This document shows positions 1 to 5,059 of a stretch of 5,059 nt of DNA, piece after piece. How positions within the stretch are numbered: position 1 is the first letter of the stretch; every line of letters starts with the position of its first letter. The position numbers were made by a program, and so were the translations under genes. Under the pieces are notes generated by a model, which was given only the letters and a program-made list of their open reading frames with translations, ran no database searches and had not been told where the DNA came from. This stretch comes from an uncultured Akkermansia sp. Lineage in GTDB: Bacteria; Verrucomicrobiota; Verrucomicrobiia; Verrucomicrobiales; Akkermansiaceae. Where the stretch lies: NCBI GenBank assembly GCA_904502165.1, contig CAJGDB010000114.1, positions 1 through 5,059 of the forward strand, given 5' to 3'.

Positions 1-530
1 CGGGTGGGGTCGACTTTGTTGACCATGAGAATCTGGCCGTTGCCCATGGGTTCCACTCCGTTGGTCTTGCAGACGACTTCTCCGGCCAGCTGTACCGGGG
101 CGCGGTGCAGCATCTGCCAGGCGGGTACAGGAAAATATTCTGCCGCCAGGCGCATCTGGCGCATTTTGTACCAGGTGCCGTGTGGGGAGGGGTGGATAAG
201 CGCGCATTTGCCGCTGTGCACGGCTAAATCCTTGATGCCGCTCCAGATGAGCATCACTTCGTTGCGAAGCCAGGCTTCCGGGCAGCCTTCTGCCGGCACA
301 TCGATGCGGGGTGGGTCGAACATGACCTTGCGGTCGTACACGGCTCCCACTTCTCGCTCCCGGCAGGTGCGCCCGGTGGGGTCGCGCAGTTCGTATCCGG
401 TGGCACTGATGCTCCAGCTGTAATCGCGCCAGAGGTCGATATTGAAGCGGAACACCTCGGCATGCGCCTCCAGAAGCGGCATGAGGAGGTCGGTGGTGGC
501 ATCACGTCGGTTGGAAAGAATGAGTATCAT
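1..530 (-). CDS. ATP-grasp enzyme, graspetide-maturase-like (MvdC/MvdD/RimK type), N-terminal part
   Basis: This is an open frame of 176 codons that runs off the left edge, so the C-terminal half with the catalytic metal ligands is not visible. Residues 1-6 (MILILS), D10-T13, the V26-F-R-F-N30 strand and the Y65-D-R-K68 segment follow the layout of the pre-ATP-grasp domain of peptide-modifying ATP-grasp ligases, which open with MILI-S, then R-N-D, then a W/Y-x-R-K/R strand. W87-LRNE91 and K122-MRQMRLA129 fit the next helices, where the family has an NK/RxxQL-type helix followed by a V/IP turn (here PVP, 134-136). K155 in VVCKTNG is the likely first ATP-binding lysine. Such enzymes form ester or amide crosslinks between Thr/Ser/Lys and Asp/Glu side chains of a precursor peptide. 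The gene lies 92 bases downstream of a small peptide gene, behind a terminator-like hairpin. No Shine-Dalgarno precedes the ATG; that start is chosen because the family motif begins at it. Other ATP-grasp ligases (RimK-like) remain possible. Confidence 0.7.
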   Translation of the reverse strand, partial: MILILSNRRDATTDLLMPLLEAHAEVFRFNIDLWRDYSWSISATGYELRDPTGRTCREREVGAVYDRKVMFDPPRIDVPAEGCPEAWLRNEVMLIWSGIKDLAVHSGKCALIHPSPHGTWYKMRQMRLAAEYFPVPAWQMLHRAPVQLAGEVVCKTNGVEPMGNGQILMVNKVDPT

Positions 531-557
531 CGGAACAGAGGGGGGGAAGCGGGTAAG

Positions 558-595
558 AAAAAAGGGCAGCACAGCCGTGACGGACAGTACCACCC
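558..595 (-). terminator. Intrinsic terminator or attenuator between the small peptide gene and the ATP-grasp gene
   Basis: Read on the minus strand, GGGTGGTAC (595-587) can pair with GTGCTGCCC (572-564) over nine positions, three of them G-U. A second small stem, CCG/CGG (583-581 with 577-575), sits inside the loop. Six T residues (563-558) follow directly. The hairpin begins 26 bases after the stop of the peptide gene and the T-tract ends 27 bases before the ATG of the ATP-grasp gene. This suits partial termination that yields more precursor mRNA than enzyme mRNA. The wobble pairs make it a moderate terminator, consistent with readthrough. Confidence 0.65.
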
Positions 596-621
596 TTGTA
601 AATCAATCAGCTTTCTGTTTA

Positions 622-849
622 TCAGGCCAGCATCCAGTCGTCAATTGCAAAGCCGTTGTTAACCCAGCTTTGCGTGCCTCGGATAATCTGCCCGGCATCA
701 AAGGAGTCGTCGCTCACGCCCTCAGTTGTGGTCTGGGATTCCCAGTTGTACACGTAGGAGGTGGTAGCTTCCGGAGCCACGGCTTTTTCCTGGGCATCGG
801 CCACCATGAAGGGGCTGAGCGTGGCAATGGTAAGGGATGTAATCGTCAT
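622..849 (-). CDS. Candidate graspetide (RiPP) precursor peptide, 75 aa
   Basis: The 75-residue peptide has about ten Asp/Glu and only two basic residues (K22, R57). Residues 1-28 could be a leader: they contain LSPFMVADAQE (11-21), loosely reminiscent of the microviridin leader PFFARFLE, and a charged K22-A-V-A-P-E stretch. The C-terminal part (29-75) is rich in Thr, Ser, Asp and Glu. It contains TTTEGVSDD (40-48), which fits TTxxxxDD, near the TTxxxxEE core of plesiocin-type graspetides, and ends with two more acidic residues in AIDDWMLA. There are no Cys residues. A good promoter stands upstream and an ATP-grasp gene lies downstream on the same strand. No Shine-Dalgarno is seen before the ATG, as for most genes here. 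Alternative reading: residues 5-19 form a weak signal peptide (ADA then Q20) of a small exported protein, although the N-terminus lacks the usual positive charge. I recognise no specific family. Confidence 0.6.
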   Translation of the reverse strand: MTITSLTIATLSPFMVADAQEKAVAPEATTSYVYNWESQTTTEGVSDDSFDAGQIIRGTQSWVNNGFAIDDWMLA

Positions 850-873
850 ATTGCTTATTAGGTGATGGGTTTC

Positions 874-913
874 CCTGATTGTGTCTCACTCTTGAGATAA
901 ATATCGAATCAGG
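874..913 (-). promoter_or_regulatory. Nested inverted repeat at the 5' end of the peptide-gene leader
   Basis: Seven-base arms CCTGATT (minus strand, 913-907) and AATCAGG (880-874) enclose a second dyad, TCTCA-AGAG-TGAGA (897-884). The structure begins at or just after the predicted transcription start of the small peptide gene. It could be a 5' stem-loop stabilising the mRNA, or an operator overlapping the start site. Both arms are perfect, but no protein or RNA family is recognised. Confidence 0.45.
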
Positions 914-921
914 CTGCGGTT

Positions 922-949
922 ATAATAGCACGGAAGATATAAAAGTCAA
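922..949 (-). promoter_or_regulatory. Sigma70-type promoter of the small peptide gene
   Basis: On the minus strand, TTGACT (949-944) is followed after 16 bases by TATTAT (927-922). Each hexamer differs from consensus at one position. Transcription should begin near 915, giving a leader of about 65 bases before the ATG at 849. The surrounding sequence is AT-rich. Confidence 0.7.
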
Positions 950-1037
950 TAGTAAAATCAAGAGGAGGCAGAAAAGATAGCAAGAAAGCTACTTATTTTG
1001 CGATTTGAGGGCGGATGCAGAGCCTGGCTGAAACACC

Positions 1038-1066
1038 TTGACACGAATGAGGCTTCCTGTTAGCAT
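1038..1066 (+). promoter_or_regulatory. Promoter of the ankyrin-repeat gene, probably giving a leaderless mRNA
   Basis: A consensus TTGACA (1038-1043) is separated by 17 bases from TAGCAT (1061-1066), which matches the -10 consensus at four of six positions. The ATG lies at 1074, seven bases after the -10 element, so the predicted transcription start falls on or next to the start codon. There is no room for a ribosome-binding site. Confidence 0.55.
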
Positions 1067-1073
1067 ATAGGGT

Positions 1074-3116
1074 ATGATGAAGAGTTTGTCCTCCGTGAGC
1101 CGTCTGTTGAACATATCGTTGCTGGGTTTTTCGCTGCTGGGGCTGGGCGGACCAGCTGCCTGGGCCGGGCCGGAGAAAACGGCCGGGAAGGTCGAGCAGG
1201 GCAAGAAGAAAAAGAAGGCAAAGAAGGTAACGAAAAGCGAGGCAGGAGAGGATGCAATCGAGGAATTATTGAAGAAGATACAGATAGCCAGTCCTCAATC
1301 ATCGTTTGACCGGCAGTTCAACCAGGCTCTGGCACGGGTGGTGGCGAAATTGGCGCACCCGGAGGATGAACGGGTGGGCGGTGCCAGCCTGCTGGCGCAT
1401 GCAGTGTGGCGCGGGAATGCAGAAGCAATGAAGGTGCTGGTGCAGCATGGGGCCGATGTGAAATCCCTGCGCTATGCTGCCCATGCTCTGCCTGGCGGCA
1501 ATGTGGAATGCCTGAAGTTCCTGCGGGAGAAAGGATTGCCGCTTGCGGTGAATGCCGGATATGGCCATGCGCGTAACTCGGTTGATGATTGTCTGAGAAG
1601 GGCCGCTGCCAGCGGAAATCTGGCGTGCTTCAAGTATGTGGTGGAATGGGTGAGCCCCCTGCTGCCGGAAGATAAGAGAGCCATTCTGGGGATATGGCAG
1701 ATACAGGATGCTGCATCCGATGGCGGGAATCTGGAGATTTTCGATTATCTGGAGAAAGAAGGAGTGAAGACGGATCCGGAATTCCGCCTGGCTTGTCTGG
1801 CAAAATCAGGAAATTCCGAACTCTTTTTCCAGGAAGTGGGCCGGAGTGGCAGCCGGGGACGGGTGGAGTTTCTCGTCCGGGCTGCCATTCAGGGTGGCAA
1901 TGTGGACATCCTGAAATACTGTGTTGAGCATGGCGGCGCGGTGTCTGAACGAGAGAGCGAGAGGTTCGAATACAAATCTCCGTTGTTGTGTGCGGCAGAG
2001 AACGGAGCGTTGGAATGCTTCCGCTATCTGGAGGAAAAAGGGGCTGTCTACCGGAACACCCTGGGCAGTCTGAGCGAATATGCCGCCAGGAGCGGTAATC
2101 CGGAAATGCTGCGGTATGTGGCGGCCAGGGAAACCAATAAGCAGAATATCAACAAGGCCCTGTGTGTGGCTGCACGATATGGGCATCTAGATGCTTGCCG
2201 CATTCTGGTGGAGGAATCCGGGGCTGCCGTAGACGAGGAACAGTCTTTTTCCTTTCCGGGAAGGCAGCGTTTTGCCAGTACCCCGATGAAGTTAGCTGTG
2301 AGCAGTGGAAACATGGCTCTTGTGAAATACCTGGAGCGGAAGGGTGCACGGGTGGATGCTGCCACCATGGCCTATGCGGCGGGGTTGGGGTATCCCCGGT
2401 TGCTGGATTACCTGCTGAAAAATTACCCCTTGCGTGATGCGGCCGGGCAGGAGGAAGTGCTGGCAGCGGCTGCTGCCGGTGCCCACCCTGCATGCCTGAA
2501 GATGCTGCTGAAGCGCAAATTCAAGGTGACAAAGCGCTGTATGCATGAACTCATGAAGGGGTTTCTTATGCCGCACATCATCAAGGAGAATTCCGTGAGC
2601 CCCGCCTCGCTGGATGATACATGGCCGGACCGGGGTAGGATAGAGAGCCTCAAGTTGCTGGTGCGCCATGGGGGGAACATTCATGAAACCTACATGCGTG
2701 GGGCGCTGGTCAACTTTCATTGCAACCTGGTCATGTATCTGGATAAACAGGGGGTCAAGCTGGATGAATTCAAGAGCTTCCACGTTGTCGGCGGTGCCCA
2801 GGTGCCGGCGATTCCCTTTGCGGCTTCCATAGGCCGTATTGATGTCATGAAGATGCTCTTCAAACGGGGCGAACCAATTGTGCATTATCCGCAGGAACGC
2901 TCCTTCGACCCTCTGCTTCTCTGTGTCATGGCTGCTGCAGCGTATTATCATCCGAGTTATGGGGACTGCATCCGCCTGCTGACCAGTAAAGGTGAGCGTC
3001 TCAGCAATAAGGATCTGACATGGTTCACATCAAATGAACGCCAGCCTGATGGAACATACGAAAGGTATATTCCTGATCAGCTGCGGAAAGTCCTCCGCGA
3101 AACCCATGGCAGGTAA
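1074..3116 (+). CDS. Exported ankyrin-repeat protein, 680 aa
   Basis: Residues 1-31 form a signal peptide: K3 and R10, a hydrophobic LLGFSLLGLGG core, and a probable signal peptidase I site after AWA (29-31). A lysine-rich linker follows (35-54, with KKKKKAKK at 44-51), then a short acidic helix (about 56-69). From about residue 104 to 645 I count about 15 degenerate ankyrin repeats, recognised by recurring AAxxGNxECLKYLxExGAxV cores such as GGNVECLKFL, GGNVDILKYC, NGALECFRYL, SGNMALVKYL and IGRIDVMKML. The classical TPLH tetrapeptide is mostly lost. Ankyrin stacks bind other proteins, and no catalytic domain is visible, so a periplasmic or surface scaffold or binding role is the most that can be inferred. 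The start is fixed by an in-frame TAG six bases upstream; ATG at 1077 is an equal alternative. The gene is divergent from the peptide locus and convergent with rplS. Confidence 0.85.
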   Translation: MMKSLSSVSRLLNISLLGFSLLGLGGPAAWAGPEKTAGKVEQGKKKKKAKKVTKSEAGEDAIEELLKKIQIASPQSSFDRQFNQALARVVAKLAHPEDERVGGASLLAHAVWRGNAEAMKVLVQHGADVKSLRYAAHALPGGNVECLKFLREKGLPLAVNAGYGHARNSVDDCLRRAAASGNLACFKYVVEWVSPLLPEDKRAILGIWQIQDAASDGGNLEIFDYLEKEGVKTDPEFRLACLAKSGNSELFFQEVGRSGSRGRVEFLVRAAIQGGNVDILKYCVEHGGAVSERESERFEYKSPLLCAAENGALECFRYLEEKGAVYRNTLGSLSEYAARSGNPEMLRYVAARETNKQNINKALCVAARYGHLDACRILVEESGAAVDEEQSFSFPGRQRFASTPMKLAVSSGNMALVKYLERKGARVDAATMAYAAGLGYPRLLDYLLKNYPLRDAAGQEEVLAAAAAGAHPACLKMLLKRKFKVTKRCMHELMKGFLMPHIIKENSVSPASLDDTWPDRGRIESLKLLVRHGGNIHETYMRGALVNFHCNLVMYLDKQGVKLDEFKSFHVVGGAQVPAIPFAASIGRIDVMKMLFKRGEPIVHYPQERSFDPLLLCVMAAAAYYHPSYGDCIRLLTSKGERLSNKDLTWFTSNERQPDGTYERYIPDQLRKVLRETHGR

Positions 3117-3159
3117 TGGCTGCCAGCTGCATGATAATGCGGGGCTGAAACCCACAGAC

Positions 3160-3191
3160 GGCAAGGTGCCAGCTGTTGAGCGGGACTTGCC
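3160..3191 (+). other. Weak inverted repeat after the ankyrin gene
   Basis: GGCAAG (3160-3165) and CTTGCC (3186-3191) can pair around a 20-base loop, 43 bases after the ankyrin gene stop. No T-tract follows on the plus strand, so this is not a convincing intrinsic terminator. It is the only plus-strand structure seen in the 154-base convergent gap. Confidence 0.2.
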
Positions 3192-3201
3192 TGCTGCCGG
3201 G

Positions 3202-3238
3202 AAAAAAAGAACCAGGCCATTCCTTGCAGAATGGCCTG
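3202..3238 (-). terminator. Rho-independent terminator of rplS
   Basis: On the minus strand a perfect ten-base-pair stem (3238-3229 with 3222-3213, core AGGCCATTC/GAATGGCCT) closes a six-base loop. GGTTC and then seven T residues (3208-3202) follow. It lies 32 bases beyond the rplS stop. The plus-strand side lacks a T-tract, so it serves rplS only. Confidence 0.9.
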
Positions 3239-3270
3239 AGTCATGAAAACGTCTGGTGAGGAATCCGTGA

Positions 3271-3615
3271 TTAGCGGATGGTCTTCACAGTCACTGCTTC
3301 CTTACCCACGCGGCTGCGGAGGTAGTGGAGCTTGGCGCGGCGAACCTTACCGCGGGTCACAACCTCGATCTTGGCGATCTTGGGAGTGTGGATGGGGAAG
3401 GAGCGTTCCACGCCTTCGCCGTAGGCAATCTTACGAACGGTGAAAGCCTCGTTGATGCCGGCGCCACGCTTGGCAATCACGATGCCCTGGAAAACCTGCA
3501 CGCGTTCCTTGCCACCTTCAATCACGCGGCAGTGCACCTTCACGGTGTCGCCCACGTTGAAGGGCGTTACGTCGTCCTTCATCTGTTCTTTTCCGATAGT
3601 GTCGAGAATGTTCAT
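3271..3615 (-). CDS. rplS: 50S ribosomal protein L19
   Basis: This 114-residue protein is of typical length for bL19, which sits at the interface of the large and small ribosomal subunits. Hallmarks are visible in order: FNVGDTVKVHCRVIEGGKER (19-38), VFQGIVIAKRG (41-51), the FPIHTPKI strand (73-80) and the family signature VRRAKLHYLR (91-100), with the basic tail ending KTIR. A clear AAGGAG (3626-3621) five bases before the ATG sets the start; it is the only strong Shine-Dalgarno in the window. The gene has its own promoter upstream and its own terminator downstream, so it appears monocistronic. In many bacteria rplS ends an rpsP-rimM-trmD-rplS operon, but none of those genes lies upstream here; the upstream neighbour is divergent speA. 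Confidence 0.98.
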   Translation of the reverse strand: MNILDTIGKEQMKDDVTPFNVGDTVKVHCRVIEGGKERVQVFQGIVIAKRGAGINEAFTVRKIAYGEGVERSFPIHTPKIAKIEVVTRGKVRRAKLHYLRSRVGKEAVTVKTIR

Positions 3616-3620
3616 CTTGT

Positions 3621-3626
3621 CTCCTT
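3621..3626 (-). promoter_or_regulatory. Shine-Dalgarno of rplS
   Basis: AAGGAG on the minus strand lies five bases before the rplS ATG. It stands out because the other visible starts (ATP-grasp gene, small peptide gene, ankyrin gene, speA) lack such a sequence. Confidence 0.9.
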
Positions 3627-3649
3627 CTTGTATTTAGTAAATGTTCAGT

Positions 3650-3663
3650 GAGCCTCCCGGCTC
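3650..3663 (-). promoter_or_regulatory. Small hairpin in the rplS leader
   Basis: GAGCC-GGGA-GGCTC on the minus strand forms a perfect five-base-pair stem with a four-base loop, inside the roughly 55-base leader predicted for rplS. It could be a protein-binding site for feedback control, as known for several ribosomal protein leaders, or a simple 5' stabiliser. No known leader family is recognised. Confidence 0.35.
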
Positions 3664-3676
3664 GGGTGGGTGCGAC

Positions 3677-3705
3677 AGTCTACACGATTTTTTACTTCTT
3701 GGCAA
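3677..3705 (-). promoter_or_regulatory. Promoter of rplS
   Basis: On the minus strand, TTGCCA (3705-3700) is followed by a 17-base spacer and TAGACT (3682-3677). The predicted start is near 3670, about 55 bases before the ATG. The DNA upstream of the -35 is AT-rich with A-tracts (3707-3740), as expected of an UP element at a strongly expressed ribosomal gene. Confidence 0.65.
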
Positions 3706-3706
3706 T

Positions 3707-3725
3707 GCAAATTTCACAAATTTGC
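3707..3725. repeat. Perfect 8-3-8 inverted repeat abutting the rplS -35 element
   Basis: GCAAATTT (3707-3714) and AAATTTGC (3718-3725) are exact reverse complements around CAC. The dyad begins two bases from the rplS -35 hexamer and lies about 75 bases upstream of the speA -35. Its symmetry suits a dimeric regulator. An UP element or chance AT-rich symmetry is the alternative. As an RNA hairpin it would need plus-strand transcription from a gene that is not there. Confidence 0.45.
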
Positions 3726-3799
3726 GTATTTTTTTCAAATCGAGGGTCGAAAGGCGTGAAAAATCAGTCTTTAATGTGCGGCAGTGCGGAAGTTCTGGA

Positions 3800-3828
3800 T
3801 TGACAAAAGCGGGTATGTAGTATATAAC
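3800..3828 (+). promoter_or_regulatory. Sigma70-type promoter of speA
   Basis: A perfect TTGACA (3800-3805) is followed by a 17-base spacer and TATAAC (3823-3828), five of six matches to the -10 consensus. Transcription should begin near 3835, about 22 bases before the speA ATG. Confidence 0.85.
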
Positions 3829-3856
3829 GCGCGCACAGTTTACCCCATTCAGCACC

Positions 3857-5059
3857 ATGCCTGCACGTAAGAAATCCATTAAACGCAAGGTCCGCAACTG
3901 GACAGCCGCCGATTCTGCCGAATTGTACGGGGTGGGTGATTGGAGTAATGACTATTTCAGCGTATCGCGCGCGGGCGAGGTCAATGTGCACCTGGTGGAT
4001 ACCGATGGCAGCACCAAGGAAGTGAGTCTGCCGGACATTATGAAAGGGCTTGAGGAACGCGGTACCAATGTGCCGGTGCTGCTGCGCTTCCGCGACCTGC
4101 TGCATGCGCGTATTGACGAGCTGAACAAGAGTTTCTCCAAGGCAATCAAGGCTGCCGGTTATATGGGTAAGTACCGCGGGGTATACCCCATCAAGGTGAA
4201 CCAGCAGCGCATGGTGGTGGAGGAAGTGGTGGCCCATGGCCAGAAGTACCACTACGGCCTCGAAGCCGGCTCCAAGCCTGAGCTGATTGCCGCCATGGCC
4301 TATATGCGCGATGCGGAATCCTTCCTCATGTGCAATGGGTACAAGGATGATGAATTCATTGACCTTGCGCTCATGGGTATGCGTATGGGGATGAAAATCT
4401 GCCTGATTCTGGAGATGCCCAACGAGCTGCCGGCCATTCTGCGCCGCGCCGAGGTGCTGGGGGTGGAACCGATTCTGGGCGTGCGTGTGCGCCTGGCTTC
4501 CAAGGGGGCCGGGCATTGGAGCGAATCTGCCGGTGATAAGTCGGTGTTCGGGCTGAATGCCGCCCAGGTCATCGATGTGGTGGACGCACTGAAAGCCGCA
4601 GGCAAACTGCATTGCCTCAAGGCGCTGCATTACCACCAGGGAAGCCAGATTTCCAACGTGTCCGTTATTCGTGGAGGCCTTACAGAAGCCTGCCGCATTT
4701 ACATTGACCTGGTGAAGGAGGGCGCACCCATGGGCACGCTCGATATGGGTGGTGGTCTTGCGGTGGACTACGATGGTTCCAAGACCAACTTTCATTCCTC
4801 TTGTAACTACTCCATTGAGGAGTACGCCCGCGACATTGTGGAGGTGGTGGGCGAGCTCTGCACCAAGCACGGGGTGGAACACCCCACGCTGGTAACGGAA
4901 TCCGGCCGTGCGGTGTCAGCCTACCACGCGGTGCTGGTGTTCAACGTGCTGGATGTGACCAGCGCCCCCGGCAGCGAGGCCCAGCCGCCTGCATTGCCCG
5001 AGAATGCGAACGATATTCTGCTGGCGCTGGATGAAACGCACCGCATGCTCACCCGCAAG
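3857..5059 (+). CDS. speA: Biosynthetic arginine decarboxylase (PLP-dependent), N-terminal 401 residues
   Basis: SpeA decarboxylates L-arginine to agmatine, the first step of the agmatine route to putrescine and spermidine. The frame is open for 401 codons and runs off the right edge; the family is usually about 630-660 residues, so roughly 60 percent is present. A basic N-terminus (MPARKKSIKRK) precedes the conserved YGVGDW...YF segment (24-34). YPIKVNQ places the PLP Schiff-base lysine at K113. LHYHQGSQ places the conserved histidine stacking on PLP at H260, followed by the phosphate-binding glycine run GGG at 298-300 (MGGGLAVDYDG) and TESGRAVSAYHAV with E348. The visible part covers most of the alanine-racemase-like barrel; the arginine-binding C-terminal domain lies outside. 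No Shine-Dalgarno is seen, but the ATG sits well placed after the promoter. The gene is divergent from rplS. Confidence 0.97.
   Translation, partial: MPARKKSIKRKVRNWTAADSAELYGVGDWSNDYFSVSRAGEVNVHLVDTDGSTKEVSLPDIMKGLEERGTNVPVLLRFRDLLHARIDELNKSFSKAIKAAGYMGKYRGVYPIKVNQQRMVVEEVVAHGQKYHYGLEAGSKPELIAAMAYMRDAESFLMCNGYKDDEFIDLALMGMRMGMKICLILEMPNELPAILRRAEVLGVEPILGVRVRLASKGAGHWSESAGDKSVFGLNAAQVIDVVDALKAAGKLHCLKALHYHQGSQISNVSVIRGGLTEACRIYIDLVKEGAPMGTLDMGGGLAVDYDGSKTNFHSSCNYSIEEYARDIVEVVGELCTKHGVEHPTLVTESGRAVSAYHAVLVFNVLDVTSAPGSEAQPPALPENANDILLALDETHRMLTRK

Noticed and set aside
4..423. Plus-strand open frame of 139 codons opposite the ATP-grasp gene
   Set aside because: Composition is Ser/Arg/Pro-rich with no recognisable fold, and it is antisense to a frame with clear family-like motifs.
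254..505. Minus-strand open frame of 83 codons in another frame of the ATP-grasp gene
   Set aside because: It is a shifted-frame shadow with Cys/Pro/Ser-rich low-complexity translation and no motif.
530..593. In-frame GTG extension of the ATP-grasp gene (GTG at 593-591) encoding a segment with LPFFLTRF, similar to the microviridin leader motif PFFARFL
   Set aside because: The extension is encoded by the terminator stem and T-tract, and the family motif MILILS begins naturally at the ATG at 530. The resemblance is most likely chance, though amusing given the context.
442..861. Plus-strand open frame of 139 codons across the small peptide gene and the terminator
   Set aside because: It runs antisense through the promoter-proximal region, the T-tract and the peptide gene, with no family-like features and no promoter.
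921..927. Plus-strand TATAAT as a promoter toward the ankyrin gene
   Set aside because: No -35 element lies at 15-19 bases upstream on the plus strand; the nearest TTGAGA is about 23 bases away. The same bases serve well as the minus-strand -10 element.
962..967. AGGAGG on the plus strand at 962-967 as a ribosome-binding site
   Set aside because: No start codon follows at a usable distance; the downstream sequence reaches stops without an open frame.
2292..2951. Minus-strand open frame of 219 codons opposite the ankyrin gene
   Set aside because: It is antisense to the repeat-containing frame; its His/Gln-rich composition mirrors Met/Cys/Leu codons of the sense strand.
3707..3740. Palindrome plus T-run on the plus strand read as an intrinsic terminator
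   Set aside because: No plus-strand gene ends upstream (rplS is on the other strand), the stem is AT-rich, and its position at the rplS -35 favours a DNA-level role.
3764..4882. Minus-strand open frame of 372 codons opposite speA
   Set aside because: It is a His-rich antisense shadow of a high-GC coding frame. The sense strand is unmistakably SpeA.

Overview
The window looks like a bacterial chromosome of moderately high GC. Its housekeeping genes are intact and most genes lack a Shine-Dalgarno sequence: of the five start sites visible, only rplS has a clear one. The rplS/speA pair, the SD-poor starts and a secreted ankyrin-repeat protein would fit a Verrucomicrobia-like (for example Akkermansiaceae-type) host. 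That placement is an inference from general style, not a match I could test.

Region 1 (1-949, minus strand) is the most interesting part. A strong sigma70-type promoter (922-949) drives a small gene (849-622) for a 75-residue acidic, Thr/Ser/Asp/Glu-rich peptide. A stem-loop with a T-tract follows (595-558), and then comes the start of a larger gene (530 to beyond position 1). The 176 visible residues of that gene resemble the N-terminal part of MvdC/MvdD/RimK-like ATP-grasp enzymes that crosslink graspetide (microviridin/plesiocin-type) precursor peptides. The small peptide carries a TTxxxxDD string close to the plesiocin-type TTxxxxEE core pattern. The pair reads as a candidate RiPP locus of a type I do not recognise: precursor, leaky terminator, maturase.

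Region 2 (950-3116, plus strand) starts with a promoter so close to the ATG that the mRNA is probably leaderless. It reads into a 680-residue exported protein built of about 15 degenerate ankyrin repeats behind a signal peptide and a lysine-rich linker. It is transcribed divergently from the peptide locus.

Region 3 (3117-3856) holds a convergent intergenic space with an excellent rplS terminator, then rplS (50S ribosomal protein L19, minus strand) as an apparent single-gene unit, then a divergent promoter region between rplS and speA. That region contains two well-formed promoters, a perfect 8-3-8 bp dyad at the rplS -35 element and a small hairpin in the rplS leader.

Region 4 (3857-5059, plus strand) is the first 401 codons of speA, biosynthetic arginine decarboxylase, the entry to polyamine synthesis through agmatine. 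The gene runs off the right edge.
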